Assembly (NCBI GenBank): GCA_027924585.1
Contig: BSBM01000361.1
Coordinates: 70,554,501-70,618,500, forward strand
Reading direction: 5' to 3'
From: Larix kaempferi
Lineage: Eukaryota; Streptophyta; Pinopsida; Pinales; Pinaceae
DNA: 64,000 nucleotides
Made by a program: the position numbers and the translations under genes. The notes beneath the pieces were generated by a model, which ran no database searches, was not told the origin of the DNA, and worked only from the letters and a program-made list of their open reading frames with translations. This document shows positions 47,201-59,539 of the stretch, piece after piece. Each line of letters begins with the position of its first letter. Position 1 is the stretch's first letter.

Positions 47201-48793
47201 ACTCTGAAATTTGGCTACGGCCGTGAATGAATCATTGTAATTCCATTCAAAGTTTAACCCTATAACGTCCGGTCAGAATAAGGTTAACACAAAGGTACAA
47301 ATAATGATTAAATTCATTTGTTGGATCTTTAGTTATGATATTCCCCTAATAGTAGTTGGGAAAATTAAGTGAAAGGTTTGATGGTATTAATGAAGCTCGA
47401 TAATGAGCTGTAGCACTGTTTGTCTTTCTCATTTAATACATGTTTTCTCTGCTATTAAAATTTTAATGTCAAGCTTGAAACGATAGGGTTTCAGAATTAC
47501 TCGGTTGTGAAAACACTTAACTGTTTAATCTACTACTACGTTTAAAGATTCTAAAACAATACTAATTTGTTTATCTTATTAATAATTCTTGTATAATGTA
47601 CTTCTGTTCAAGTTTTTGTATGTGTTTTTATTCGATAAATAACTTCTGAAGAACTTTAGCTAAGATTGAAATTTGATTTAGATGCATATTTTTAACTAGA
47701 CATACATTCACTAGGGTTTGTATTCTTAACAAAGTAACCTAACTGCAACTACTAAATTTCTTGCAACAACCCTGAAATGTCATTGATACTGTAATATATA
47801 TAAATAACTGGTTATACATACTCCCGATCCTATAATTAATAAACAAGTTATGTTTTCAGAAAATAATTACTGTACACAAAAACATTACTTAGTATTACTA
47901 CTATATAGCATGCATTGTAATTGCTTTAATCTGCAAGATAATAATAATGTGAAAGAATACTGAAACACAGTAATTCTTATTAAATCTACTTTTGATATTC
48001 AGGGATTGCAACTTATAATAATTAAATACTATTTATACATACTGAAGATAAACATAATCTATAATCATTTATACTTAATAAACAAAATAGGAATGAGTGG
48101 CAAAACCTGTGTCAACTGTAGACAACAACAGCAATGGGAGACTGTTCCTCCCTACCAACTCCTACAGAGTGCCCAGACAGCACTTCTCAGGACCCCCGAG
48201 CTTGCTTTGGTCTCGCTAGCTGGAACTAGGGCAGCAAAACAATTCACTCAACCAAACAGCTAAACTGTAACCAAGTTACTACAGCATCTCAGATCAAACA
48301 CTCCCTTACTGTATTTTCCCTCTTCCTCAATGGGACTCCTGAATAGCATTCAACTGAATGTATTCTCCCCTCCAGAACAATGCTGACCCCCAGCTCAGTG
48401 CATTGAGTACTATTTAAAAGATTGCCTAGGTCTTAGTTGGGTTAACTGTCATTAATGAGCCACCTGCTCAGATTCCACTTTCTTGGGGAATCATGACCCC
48501 AAAATATAGGAAAGTTGCCACCTGCAACTTAGGAAGTGTTTGAGGATGCTGCCACTTGTATTTTTCCTTTCCACCTAGTTCCATCCACCAGTTAGACCAG
48601 TAACCTCTTTTAACAGCTCTCCCATGCTGTTGTCTCCATTATTTATTTATTAAAAATAAAATATTCAGAATTACATTCCACTTCTGGTGACTCTACTGAG
48701 TCATCAATTCCTACTTAGCATTAAATTTAACATAATGTCTCAGGAATATAATAAAATAATAACATTATTTTTGCAAAATTGGGGTATGTGACA
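44219..48793 (-). repeat. 3' LTR of gypsy-3
   Basis: 4575 bp. A likely element promoter is TTTTAAATAGTACT on the minus strand at 48408-48421, which would leave a U3 of only ~400 bp and an R-U5 of about 4.1 kb. Small minus-strand frames at 45368-45559 and 45994-46224 are open in both LTR copies but have no recognised domain. A host-gene-like segment runs antisense around 45650-46760. Confidence 0.94.
45650..46760 (+). other. Host-gene-like promoter, 5' UTR and first exon inside the LTR (antisense)
   Basis: On the plus strand, opposite to the element, a TATA-like GATATTTAAG (about 45691) is followed by TCAACCCTAACCCGG and a C/T-rich leader. Then comes an ATG at 46352 opening seven codons (M-A-A-F-F-T-P) and a perfect donor GTAAGT at 46373. 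A T-run plus TTAATAG acceptor-like site near 45885-45901 could end a 5' UTR intron. The same layout is kept in the other LTR at 55136-56246. No downstream exon could be identified. The interpretation as a captured gene 5' end is inference. Confidence 0.35.
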
Positions 48794-48810
48794 TACACAC
48801 CCCCTTAAAA
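48794..48810 (-). promoter_or_regulatory. Polypurine tract of gypsy-3
   Basis: Minus strand TTTTAAGGGGGTGTGTA directly before the 3' LTR. It is preceded by the AACATCGAGGACGATGTTAC text common to plant chromoviruses. Confidence 0.88.
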
Positions 48811-48833
48811 TGTAACATCGTCCTCGATGTTAC

Positions 48834-50384
48834 TTATTCTTCATCTTCAGCCACCTGCTGGAATAGATTTGGGTATGCTTCCCGCATCTTACTTTCCAGT
48901 TCCCAGGTAGCTTCTTCAGGACTAAGGTGCTTCCATTGCACCTTCAGCTGTCCAATTGTGCGGTTCCGCAGAGTAATTTCCCTCCTCCCGCGGATACAAT
49001 CCAGTTCCACCAGAACTTCCCCTTCTGGTTCTACCTGTACAATGTTCCAATCAATAACATGAGTAGTATCATGAACATACTTTTTCAGAATAGAAATATG
49101 AAAAACATTGTGTACCTTTAAATTAGGTGGTAATGCTAGTTGATAAGCAACTTGACCAATCCTAGATAAAATTTCAAATGGACCACAATAATGTGGTGCT
49201 AATTTTGCACAACTCCCCTGTCTTAGGGAGCTCTTCTTTGGTCTTACCTTGATGAACACATGTTCTCCTACCTGGAACTCTTTAGGAGTTCTTTTCAAAT
49301 CTGCTTGACTCTTTTGCCGATCCTGGGAAATCTTCAAATTTACCTGCACTTGTTTCACAATATGTTCCATCTCCTTTAATAAATCAGGTCCTAACACTAA
49401 TCTATCTACTGGATTACTCCAAGAGATAGGTGTGTTACATTTACGTCCATACAGAATTTCAAAAGGACTAAACTTAGCTGATGATTGATAACTGTTATTG
49501 TATGCAAATTCTGCTAAATGTAAGTAATCCTCCCACTTACCTGGTTGATCCTTAACATACATTCTTAGCAGATCTTCCAATACCTGATTAACTCTTTCAG
49601 TTTGTCCGTCCGTCTGAGGATGGAAAGATGTGCTGAAATTCAGAGTTGTGTTTAATCCTTTAAACAAGGATTTCCAAAAATTCCTTGTGAATTTAGGATC
49701 CCTGTCTGAAATAATAACTTTTGGAACACCATGTAACTGAAAAATCTGTTTCAAAAATATATCAGCTATGTTTGCAGCCTTGTAAGTGGTTTTAACAGGA
49801 ATAAAGTGTGCTGATTTACTTAATTTATCTACCACTACCATAATTGAATCATTCTGATGTTGATTTTTGGGTAATCCCGTAATGAAATCTAAACTAATTA
49901 TCTCCCACTTCCAGTTGGGAATAGGTAAAGGTTGCAGCAACCCAGCTGGATGTTGGTGTTCTGTTTTCACTTGTTGGCAGTCCAAACATCTAGCTATATA
50001 CTCGGTTGTTTCAGATTTCATATTAGGCCAAAAATATTCTTTTCTCAACATGGTGACAGTCTTCTGGTAGCCTGGATGCCCTGAGTAAGGGATTTTATGA
50101 ATTTCATCCAGAATTAACAGTTTAACTTTAGGTGCATTCAGAACATACAGCCTGTCTTTAAACAATAAAAATCCATCTTCATTTAGACTATAACCCTTTA
50201 TCAAACTTTCTGTGGGTGCTTCTTTAGCTGTAGCTTGTAAGTGCTGATAATTTTCGTCTGATTTTATCCCTTCAGCCAACTGTTCAATCAAATCAGAGGT
50301 ATAAGTGCTACTAGCTGATACAAAATTCATCCTTGCATTTCTGCTCAAAGCATCAGCCACCTTATTTTCCTTTCCTTTTATGTG
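48834..50384 (-). pseudogene. gypsy-3 integrase with chromodomain-like tail (open frame)
   Basis: A 508-residue frame, uninterrupted. HHCC zinc site: His88, His95, Cys125 and Cys128 of the frame (GHPGYQKT to CLDCQQ). Catalytic D,D-35-E: Asp158 in ISLDFITGLPK, Asp219 in IISDRDPKF and Glu255 in HPQTDGQTERVNQ. The last ~70 residues (IRGRREITLRNRTIGQLKVQ, then EEATWELESKM) resemble a chromodomain. It is joined upstream to RNase H but separated from it by TAA and TAG at 50385-50393. As a domain it looks catalytically complete; as part of the polyprotein it is cut off. Confidence 0.92.
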
Positions 50385-50390
50385 CTAAAT

Positions 50391-51893
50391 TTAAAAATCG
50401 TATTCACTTAAGAAAGCCAACCATCTTGCTTGCCTTGCATTTAAGTTAGGTTGATCCAAAAGGTATTTCAGAACCTTATTATCAGTCAGTAAAGTAAATT
50501 TTCTGCCTATTAAGTGGTGTCGCCACATCTTTAAAGCATGGATAATAGCAGCCAGTTCCAAATCATAAGTGGCATAATTCTTTTCATGAATTTTTAGCTT
50601 CCTAGATTCGTAGGCAATGACATGTCCATCCTGAGTCAACACTCTGCCTAGATCGTCATTGCAAGCATCGGTGCAAACCATGAAATCTTTATTAGGGTCC
50701 GCTATTCTGAGAATAGGCACAGTTGTCAATAAAATCTTAAGTTTCTTAAAGCTTTCTTCACACTTCACGTTCCAATCAAACTTCTTGCCTTTCTTTTGCA
50801 AGGAAGTGATTGGGTTGGCTATTTTTGAAAAACCTTCAATGAATCTCCGGTAGTAACCGGTAATTCCCATGAAGGATCTAACATCTGTTACGTATTTTGG
50901 TACTGTCCACTCTTCAATTTCCCGGATCTTTTCAGGATCAACTGAAATCCCTTCCTTGGTGACTACATGTCCTAAGTACTGGATTTCATCTTTGAAAAAG
51001 TCACATTTACTGAACTTCGCAAAGAGCTGCTGCTCTCGTAGTTCTTGTAAGACTATCCGTAAATGTTCTTGATGTTCCTCTTCATTCTTAGAATAAACTA
51101 AAATGTCATCGATGAATATGACAACAAATTTATCTAAGTACTTGTGCATTATGTTATTCATCATGCACATAAAGACGGCTGGGGCATTAGTGAGTCCGAA
51201 TGGCATTACGACAAATTCGTAATATCCATATCTTGTTCTGAAAGCTGTCTTAAATATATCTTCTTCTTTAATCCTCACTTGATGATAACCCGATCTCAGG
51301 TCTATCTTGGAGAACACCATAGCTCCACGTAGCTGATCAAACAGATCATCTATGCGAGGCAACAGATATCTGTTTTTAATCGTCATCTTGTTCAATTGAC
51401 GGTAATCTATGCAAAGTCGCATAGTTCCGTCCTTCTTTTTAACAAAAATTACTGGTGCTCCCCAAGGGGATACACTGGGTCGAATGTAATTCTTGTCCAT
51501 TAACTCCTTTAACTGATTTTTTAATTCATTAAGCTCCAAAATATTCATACGATATAGAGCTTTTGAACTGGGTACAGCACCTGGTACAAGTTCAATTGTA
51601 AAGTTCAGTTCTCTTTTGGGAGGCAATCCTGGGATTTCCTCTGGGAAAACATCAATGAATTCGTTTACTACAGGGATATACTCTATTGTTATCTTGCTGC
51701 TTTCAGACTTATCTGTCTCATCTGTAATAGTTACAGCATAAGCTTTGCACCCTTTTCTGACTGCCCTTTTAAGTTGTAAAGCAGAAATTTGCCTGACTAA
51801 TGTTTTCCTAGGAATACCCCTAACAGTTACAGGTTGTCCATGATTGTTTACACATCTAAAAATTTTGTCAAAACAGTTTAAAACTACCTTATG
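50391..51893 (-). pseudogene. gypsy-3 reverse transcriptase and RNase H
   Basis: Open frame of 411 residues from the first Met at 51626, really the continuation of a longer polyprotein. [13 protein letters not shown], first Asp in [14 protein letters not shown] (residue 109), [23 protein letters not shown] (171-180), YLGHVV and [13 protein letters not shown]. RNase [35 protein letters not shown] and [11 protein letters not shown]. All key acidic residues are present. It ends at TAA 50391-50393, where relatives read FQIQHIKGKENKVADALSR or similar. Confidence 0.92.
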
Positions 51894-52289
51894 CTATTCT
51901 AACTAGTCCATACCAATAAGCATGTCATACGAGCCAAGTGGCAGAATATTTAATTGAACAGTAGTTTGAAAATCATTCATATCTAAAGTACATTCTTTAA
52001 CATAACAGTTTGCTTTCCTTTTTGCCCCAGTAGCTAGTTGTATAGACCAGGAATTATCAAACCTTTCAACAGTTAGATTACATTTTTCTACTAGCTGGGG
52101 TGAAATATAACTAAGACTAGCACCTGGATCTATTAAAATAGTTACAGGGGTTTTGTTAATCATACCTCCTACTTCTACCATGGAAGTTTGATAGTCAGCT
52201 TGGCGGTTCTCCAATGCTGCGTTGATTCGGGGCATAGTCCCTGCAAAGTCTCCAACAGTCATTTCATCTTGTATGGTGTGAATATTGCT
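51894..52289 (-). pseudogene. gypsy-3 aspartic protease
   Basis: A 119-residue frame. Active site TILIDPGASLSYIS has Asp-Pro-Gly where Asp-Ser-Gly is usual. The second motif is LNILPLGSYDMLIGMD. Two TAG stops follow at 51903-51905 and 51894-51896, in a place where relatives read MDWLEQHK. The enzyme would cut the gag-pol polyprotein in the particle; the DPG variant is seen in some plant elements. Confidence 0.88.
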
Positions 52290-53417
52290 GTTTGGTTTCT
52301 TCTGGTTTGGGCAAACTGAAGCATAGTGTGGGCCACTGCATTCCCAGCACTTAACAGGCTCCTTTCGTTCATAACTCTTAGTGTAGTTTCCATGATTGTT
52401 AGGAGCCTCCTTTCTGCCTTTGAGATTGTTGGAATCATTAGAAGCTCTATTTTTGTTTCCCTAGAAGCTTTTACCATTAAAATGGTTTCCGTTCTTGTTA
52501 TTTTTGAAACTTTTCTGGGGTACAAATTCCTTTTTCCTGTACTCAGGCTGATTGTTGTTCTTTTTAGCTTTCCAGCTGGCTATCCCTTCTTTCTTTTTAT
52601 TCTGTTCATAACAGAAATTAGCCTTTCGCATAGCCTCTTCCAGTGTTTTGGGGTTATCATATTCAATTCTGTCCTTAATATGATATGGTAGGCAGCTAAG
52701 AAACCACTGTATCTTTGGTTTCTCTTCGACAAAATACGACACATACCTCAACAGACTTAAGAACTTATTGTTCAAGTCCTTCATAGTCATAGATCCTAGC
52801 TTCAGTTCATAAAATTCCTTGGCCCTCTCCTCATAGTACTATTCGGACAAAAATTTCTTTTTGAAGGACCTTTTAAAAGTACTCCAATTGACTTCTTTTT
52901 CTTTGATCCCCTTGACCCTTTTCAGGTCTTGCCACCATATGTCCGCCTTTCCAGAAAGGTTGTAGATGGCCATTCGTGCCTTCAGCTGATTTGAATAGTT
53001 GTAAATATGGAAATATTTTCTCATCCCGGATAACCAGGATTCTGCCTCTTCTCCTGTTTCAGATTCTCCATTGAATGTTGGGGGTTTTATTTTCTTAAAC
53101 TCCCCGAAAATTTCTTCGTAAGGTCTGTATTTCTTCTTTTTGTTATGTAACTCAGCTTCACTGCTGTCACTAGTAGTGCGAAAACTGTGTTGTTCCCTTC
53201 TTTCTTCAGAGGATGAACTGCTGTCAGATTTAGCTGGTTTCATCCTTTTAGACCCTCTTTGATGACTAGCTTCTTCTGAGTCAGCTCTTTTGCTCCTTCC
53301 TTCTGTCTGAAATTTTTCTATCAATAGCTGATTTAGTTGTTCTTGAGTTTTCAGAATTCTTTCGTTATCCTTCTTGATTGTTTCTATTTCTGTCCTTAAA
53401 CCTATTATGGTCTGCAT
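52290..53417 (-). pseudogene. gypsy-3 gag
   Basis: Begins at the first Met (53417). An N-terminal coiled-coil-like segment (EIETIKKDNERILKTQEQLN) is followed by a serine-rich acidic stretch and the gag core: IKPPTFNGESETGEEAESWL, KARMAIYNLSGKADIWWQDL, FKRSFKKKFLSE. Then come a TAG (52839-52841), FYELKLGSMTMKDLNNKFL, a lysine/asparagine-rich stretch, a TAG (52461-52463), and the knuckle CWECSGPHYASVC (C-x2-C-x3-H-x4-C) near 52315-52355. Apart from the two stops the frame is continuous into the protease. Confidence 0.88.
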
Positions 53418-53685
53418 CAGTTCTTAGGAGTGAGTAATTACCTCCTCTGTCACGGGTTCTCTTGACATCTGTCTTGTCACAGTGTTTAGAGATTCCTCCT
53501 CAGCATATTCTCCTAGCTTTTCCATACCTGCCTATTAGATTCAGAAAAAGGAAAATTTTCTGCTCTGTTTTGATGGAACAGAAAATACAAGTTAGTAACA
53601 TTATACAGATATATAAAAATTTTTTCTCATTGGCACTGTTCTGCGGAAACTAGTCGAGCCATCTTCAGGCCTAGTGTATGAACCT

Positions 53686-53698
53686 GGCTCTGATACCA
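53686..53698 (-). promoter_or_regulatory. Primer-binding site of gypsy-3
   Basis: Minus strand TGGTATCAGAGCC, two bases from the 5' LTR. Perfect match to the initiator-Met-tRNA 3' end. Confidence 0.94.
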
Positions 53699-53700
53699 CA

Positions 53701-56700
53701 TGTCAAAACCCAAAATTTCCGAAAAATTTAAAAAATTTTAGGATAACAATAAAGGTTATTAAATGCATTCCTTAATCTGTTTGAATTAGTTAAGTGATCA
53801 TAACTATGTCTGATTGATTTGTCATTGTATTCAAATGTTAAAAGCAAGTCTTATTTATCGTTGCTGATGGTTTTCCTGTTTTTAACCACAAGGGGGAATT
53901 GTCATCGCAGACTGGGCTTACTTAGCTTCCGAGCTAATGCATCCAAATGTCTTTCATTCACAGGTATACAGGTAAAGTACGGGTCGCTGCAATTACTTTT
54001 TAAAGCATTATAGTTCCTTTAATTGTATCAAAACGTACAGGAAAGTTTAATCATCCGAGACAGGTTGTCAAATGTAAAAAGGTAGAAGCTTTATTCCTGT
54101 GATATTCATATATTCTTTCTATTAGAGAGTTGAACAATTCTGCATGAGAATATGATAAGTATTATTCTTTTTCGGACTATCTTGTTTACCCCATGGAGTA
54201 TTGTTCTTGCTATTAATATTGTGTCGCAATAATATTACTTATTTCGCATCATGAAATGTCACGGGAAAAAGGAAATTAAGCTATTTTGCTTATCTGATGT
54301 TACTGTGTGCTTTATGATTACACTTACGAGGATCTAAAAGTTTGCAATGTATAAATAACTTATTACTTGCACTATATATGATTCTGTCAGTTCATATCTT
54401 CTTATGATATTCCTTTAGGGTTGCTTTGATGGCACCACTAATACTATTTTTAGAAGTAAAACAAACAAGGCTAACAACTATCTTAAATGACAAAGGTATA
54501 GAAGAGTTGTAACTCATAGTACTTGTCTTCATCTTCAATATATTATAGATTTATAGACTTTGATAGACCCCTTGCTGATTCTTATGAGGCTAGGTTAAGA
54601 CGTAAATAAAGATAGATTGTTCCATACTATTTAAAGACTTTCCTTACCTATAACTTTTATAGTATAATCATTTTCTTCACAGGTTGAGTACCTCATAAAT
54701 GAGTTATTTCAACAATCAAATGCATGACTTAAAAGTTCATTGTTTAAAACTATAAAATGCTAGGTTAAAAAATACTATCATAAGGTGTGATAACATGTAT
54801 CCATATCATTGTTAATCTCAAGCATAGCCAAACAACAACTATAATACTTATACTATGATTTGATTTCATCCAACGATGATGAATATCTCATTACCCTTGC
54901 ATATTGTTGACGAGGTCTGATTTTAAATGATTGTACGGTATTATATGTTATGGTTTTCCTATTCGTGTTTGAGGGCATAGTTTTGAAATGAGAGGTATGG
55001 TGCAAACTTTCACTATGGTACCATGACCATATGGGAATATCCAACCATGGGCAAAGTGTATATACTCTATGATCTTTAATCGATTAACAAATGATTGTAG
55101 CACATCACGGGACTATAGGATGTAACCCACTGCATGAGAAAATATTAAAAGGCGACGTGGAAGTTTCTACGCCAAGTGTTGGAGATATTTAAGTGTTGAA
55201 TCAACCCTAACCCAGAATTATTCCTTTGCCTTCGGGCTTGGTCCTCCTGTTGAAACCCTCCTGTCTGAATCTGAACCCTACTGAGCTGTGAAGGAACTCA
55301 GCTTTGCTGCAACTCTAAATCTTTCGTGCTTATACACCTTGAAACCAGAGAGTTGATATGTTTTTTTGTTTGTTTGTTTGTTAATAGCGACTGTGGTTTG
55401 TGAAATCCCAGCGTTTTATCCTGTTCATGTCGAGATTTAGTCCTGGTATTTCGGTGCCATGCTCTGGGTTTGTTCCTGATTAAGCTGTCAAGTATTTACA
55501 GTTTCCCCTGCTTGTCATTGGTAGAAATCTTTGAGATATACTGTGGGTAGCTTTGATAGTTTTATTATGCCTAGGGTTTACCTCATGAACTCGTTTGCTA
55601 GTCTGTTGCCTTTGTGACAGCGTGTTCACAGTTTTCATGCTACCTCGACCTTCGTCTTGTCCATTGTTGCGTCTGAACGTCATTGGTATACTTTGCTTGG
55701 CCACTGTCACAGGTTCAAAAGTCTAGGGTTTGTATTTGTCAACCGTAGAACCCTGTCATCTCGTGCTCCTAACTCTCCGTGGAAGGGATGGGGTTTTTAC
55801 ACATCATTTATTCGTGGCTAGCAAAATAGTTATAGAAATGGCGGCCTTCTTCACCCCGGTAAGTCACTGTACTCTCGTCTGCGTGTATAGTTACAAGCAT
55901 TGTTTTTAAAACAAGTTCGAGTTTCTAACATATGTATTTCTATCTTGCAAGAACTGATTCTTCATACGTCATGAGTGGCACGAACTCCAGCTGGTAGCAT
56001 GTTCCGGGTAATCCTGGTTCTTACCATGGCAAAATCCTCCTTGTGGGTTGTTTGCACCGTAGAGTTTTGGTTTTGAAAGCCTGGCTTCAGTCGTTTGTAA
56101 AAATAATCTCCTTGCTAGAGGCGTTTATGGTTTTTAACAAAGTGCAAAGAGAGGCTATGCGCCTACTCAGGTTGTCGAGGTTACGGCCTCCAGTTTTAAT
56201 ACTGTATTTGTATTTTGTTTTGGGGTTTTTATTACCCAGGGTTTGGACTTTACCTTAATATAACTTATGTCTTGTATGAGAGGCCTGTTCCTTGGCTGCG
56301 TTTTCATTTAAATAATGATGATAGGGATAGTATCACGCCAGTCTTTAGTTTTTAAAAGAAACTGCTTGTATCTGTGATTGGTGAACTCGACTGTGGGTTG
56401 AATGCTATAGTAACCAAGTTTTGCTCCTGTGTTTGTTTCTATATAATTTTTATCTTATAAAAGAAATAATTTGTCCGTCCATTCTGTAAGATGGAGTTTG
56501 TGTATGGGGTATTTCGAGTTCAGAGTTTAAGTAGAATGTTGCTATCAAAAGAGAGGCCTTAGGCCGTAAGTGATAGTTATTGTATGAATTTTAAATGTTG
56601 GGAGCTACGTCTAAAAGCCTCCTGTAGGTTTTCGAGTTTGAATGGGTGTGGTAATGATTTTCGATTTCATGTTTTAAAATTATCTACTCTGAAATTTGGC

Positions 56701-58278
56701 TACGGCCATGAATGAATCATTGTAATTCCACTCAAAGTTTAACCCTATAACGTCTGGTCAGAATAAGGTTAACACGAAGGTACAAATAATGATTAAATTC
56801 ATTTGTTGGATCTTTAGTTACGATATTCCCCTAATAGTAGTTGGGAAAATTAAGTGAAAAGTTTGATGGTATTAATGAAGCTCGATAATGAGTTGTAGCA
56901 CTGTTTGTCTTTCTCATTTAATACATGTTTTCTCTGCTATTAAAATTTTAATGTCAAGCTTGAAATGATAGGGTTTCAGAACTACTCGGTTGTGAAAACA
57001 CTTAACTGTTTAATCTACTACTACGTTTAAAGATTCTAAAACAATACTAATTTGTTTATCTTATTAATAATTCTTGTATAATGTACTTATGTTCAAGTTT
57101 TTGTATGTGTTTTTATTCGATAAATAACTTCTGAAGAACTTTAGCTAAGATTGAAATTTGATTTAGATGCATATTTTTAACTAGACATACATTCACTAGG
57201 GTTTGTATTCTTAACAAAGTAACCTAACTGCAACTACTAAAGTTCTTGCAACAACCCTGAAATGTCATTGATACTGTAATATATATAAATAACTGGTTAT
57301 ACATACTCCCGATCCTATAATTAATAAACAAGTTATGTTTTCAGAAAATAATTACTGTACACAAAAACATTACTTAGCATTACTACTGTATAGCATGTAT
57401 TGTAATTGGTTTAATCCGCAAGATAATAATAATGTGAAAGAATACTGAAACACAGTAATTCTTATTAAATCTACTTCTGATATTCAGGGATTGCAACTTA
57501 TAATAATTAAAGACTATTCAGACATACTGAAGATAAACATAATCTACAATCATTTATACTTAATAAACAAAACAGGAATGAGTGACAGAACTTGTGTCAA
57601 CTGTAGACAACAACAGCAATGGGAGGCTGTTCCTCCCTACCAACTCCTGCAGAGTGCCCAGAAAGCACTTCTCAGGACCCCCGAGCTTGCTCTGGTCTAG
57701 CTGGCTGGAACTAGGGCAGCAAAACAATTCACTCAGCCAAACAACTAAACTGGAACCAAGTTACTGCAGCATCTCAGATCAAACACTCCTTTACTGTATT
57801 TTTCCTCTTCCTCAATGGGACTCCTGAATAGCATTCACCTGAATGTATTCTCCCCTCCAGAACAATGCTGACCCCCAGCTCAGTTCATTGAGTACTATTT
57901 AAAAGATTGCCTAGGTCTTAGTTGGGTTAACTGTCATTAATGAGCCACTTGCTCAGATTTCACTTTCTTGGGGAATCATGACCCCAAAATATAGGGAAGT
58001 TTCCACCTGCAACTTAGGAAGTGTTTGAGGATGCTGCCACTTGTCTTTTTCCTTTCCACCTAGTTCCATCCACCAGTTAGACCAGTAACCTCTTTTAACA
58101 GCTCTCCCATGCTGTTTTCTCCATTATTTATTTATTAAAAATAAAATATTCAGAATTACATTCCACTTCTGGTGACTCTGCTGAGTCATCAATTCCTACT
58201 TAGCATTAAATTTAACATAATGTCTCAGGAATATAATAAAATAATTACATTATTTTTGCAAAATTGGGGTATGTGACA
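53701..58278 (-). repeat. 5' LTR of gypsy-3
   Basis: 4578 bp partner of 44219-48793. The element promoter candidate (TTTTAAATAGTACT) is at 57890-57904. The antisense seven-codon ATG plus GTAAGT is at 55838-55864. Confidence 0.94.
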
Positions 58279-58439
58279 ATGATGAAGATGGATATGACGA
58301 TGATGATGATGATGATGATTGATGATTGATAATCATCATCATCCTTTTCTTTATCATCACCATCATCATCATCATCATCATCATCTTCATCACCATCATC
58401 TTCATATTCATCATCCTCATCGTCATATTCATCATCATC

Positions 58440-58502
<63 letters not shown>

Positions 58503-58981
58503 CATTGTGGTCGTCATCACCATCATCTTCATCGTCTTCATCATCATCATCATCATGTCCATTGTCGTCATCATCATGATCATCATGATCATCATCATTG
58601 TCGTCATCGTCATTATCATCATCATCATCATCACCATATTCATCATTCATCATCATCTTCATCATGATATTCATCATCATCATCATCATCATCGTCGTCG
58701 TCATCATCACTTTCTCTTCCGTGGTTTTACACCTCTCTCTCTCTCTCTTTTTGCAAACCCCCTCTCCCTCTCCCTAACCTCTCCCCCATCCCTAACCATC
58801 CTACTCTTTATATCTCTCTGCTACTCCTCCTAGCCCAAAACCCCCTCCTCTCTATCTCTCTCCCCTCCTCTCCCTATCTCTTTCTAACTTGGGATTTCTC
58901 AGTCTCTCTCTCTTCCCTACACCTCCACCTACCTCTATCCACACCTCCCATATCTCTTTCTCACTCCCTACAACTAACACC

Positions 58982-59023
<42 letters not shown>

Positions 59024-59150
59024 CCTCCTCCCCCCCCAACCATAACTAACCCCCTCTCTTGGTCTTTCTCTCTCTCCCCCTCGCTAACCCCCCTCCTAGC
59101 CCCTTACCCCTAACTAACCACCCCCCATCTCTAATCCCTAAGCCCCTAAC
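58279..59150. repeat. (GAT)n-(ATC)n-polypyrimidine module, copy B
   Basis: Begins with a short GAT arm cut by gypsy-3, then ATC triplets to 58708, then a CT-rich tract that parallels copy A word for word: CTCTCCCTAACCTCTCCCCC, TCTCTGCTACTCC, CTCTATCTCTCTCCCCTCC, ACACCTCCACCTACCTCTA and a (CT)n run near 58985-59020. The end differs from copy A and contains CCTAA-like words (CCCCTAACACC, CCTAACCC) near 59110-59180. Confidence 0.93.
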
Positions 59151-59227
59151 ACCAAATCCCTATTTAACCTCCTAACCCATAAAAACTATTAAATAAACTA
59201 TTGAATAAGGTTTTGATTATTACAATA

Positions 59228-59405
59228 ACGCTAGCGTGCTTTTGCATGTAGAAATGCTCTCGCATTTTGTGCAAGTAGGTGTTATTTAGCACTGCACCAA
59301 ACATATTAAATGCCTTGGATTTTTTTAACATTCCAGAAACGCGTGTGCGTTTTGTTTGTCCATAACACTAGCGCGTTATGTGTGTCCATAATGCTAGCGT
59401 GTTTT
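59228..59405. repeat. CG-rich palindromic motifs (right flank)
   Basis: AACGCTAGCGTGC, AACGCGTGTGCGTTTTG, AACACTAGCGCGTTATG and AATGCTAGCGTGTTTT occur in 180 bp of AT-rich DNA. They share the AACGC...GCGTT core and the GCTAGTG/CTAGCG words with 42655-42815. Confidence 0.72.
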
Positions 59406-59539
59406 TTCTGTGCAAAAATTCAGTAGAATTTTTTTATACCCGAAATCTTGCATTTTGTCTTCCCGTCTTCCCATCTTCCATACAACAGAATACTTCACAA
59501 TAAACATTCAAGGCAATTTAGGAAGCTAAAGACACTCTA

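Larger units (their letters stand above)
44219..58278 (-). mobile_element. Ty3/gypsy chromovirus-type retrotransposon, gypsy-3, with 4.6-kb LTRs
   Basis: 14,060 bp, minus strand, complete: 5' LTR at 53701-58278, primer site, gag, protease, RT, RNase H, integrase, polypurine tract and 3' LTR at 44219-48793. LTR ends on the element strand are TGTCACATACCCC and GGGTTTTGACA. The TSD is ATGAT (44214-44218 and 58279-58283), although it lies in a GAT repeat and so is weaker evidence than the LTR ends. LTRs of 4575 and 4578 bp are long for the superfamily. They differ at roughly 2% by eye. Only six in-frame stops break the coding region, so this is a fairly recent copy. Confidence 0.95.

Noticed and set aside
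58245-58833. Frames in copy B of the triplet module
   Set aside because: Same low-complexity effect as in copy A.
59110-59180. Telomere-like CCTAA words
   Set aside because: They are irregular and part of the CT-rich tract, not the plant CCCTAAA repeat in tandem.
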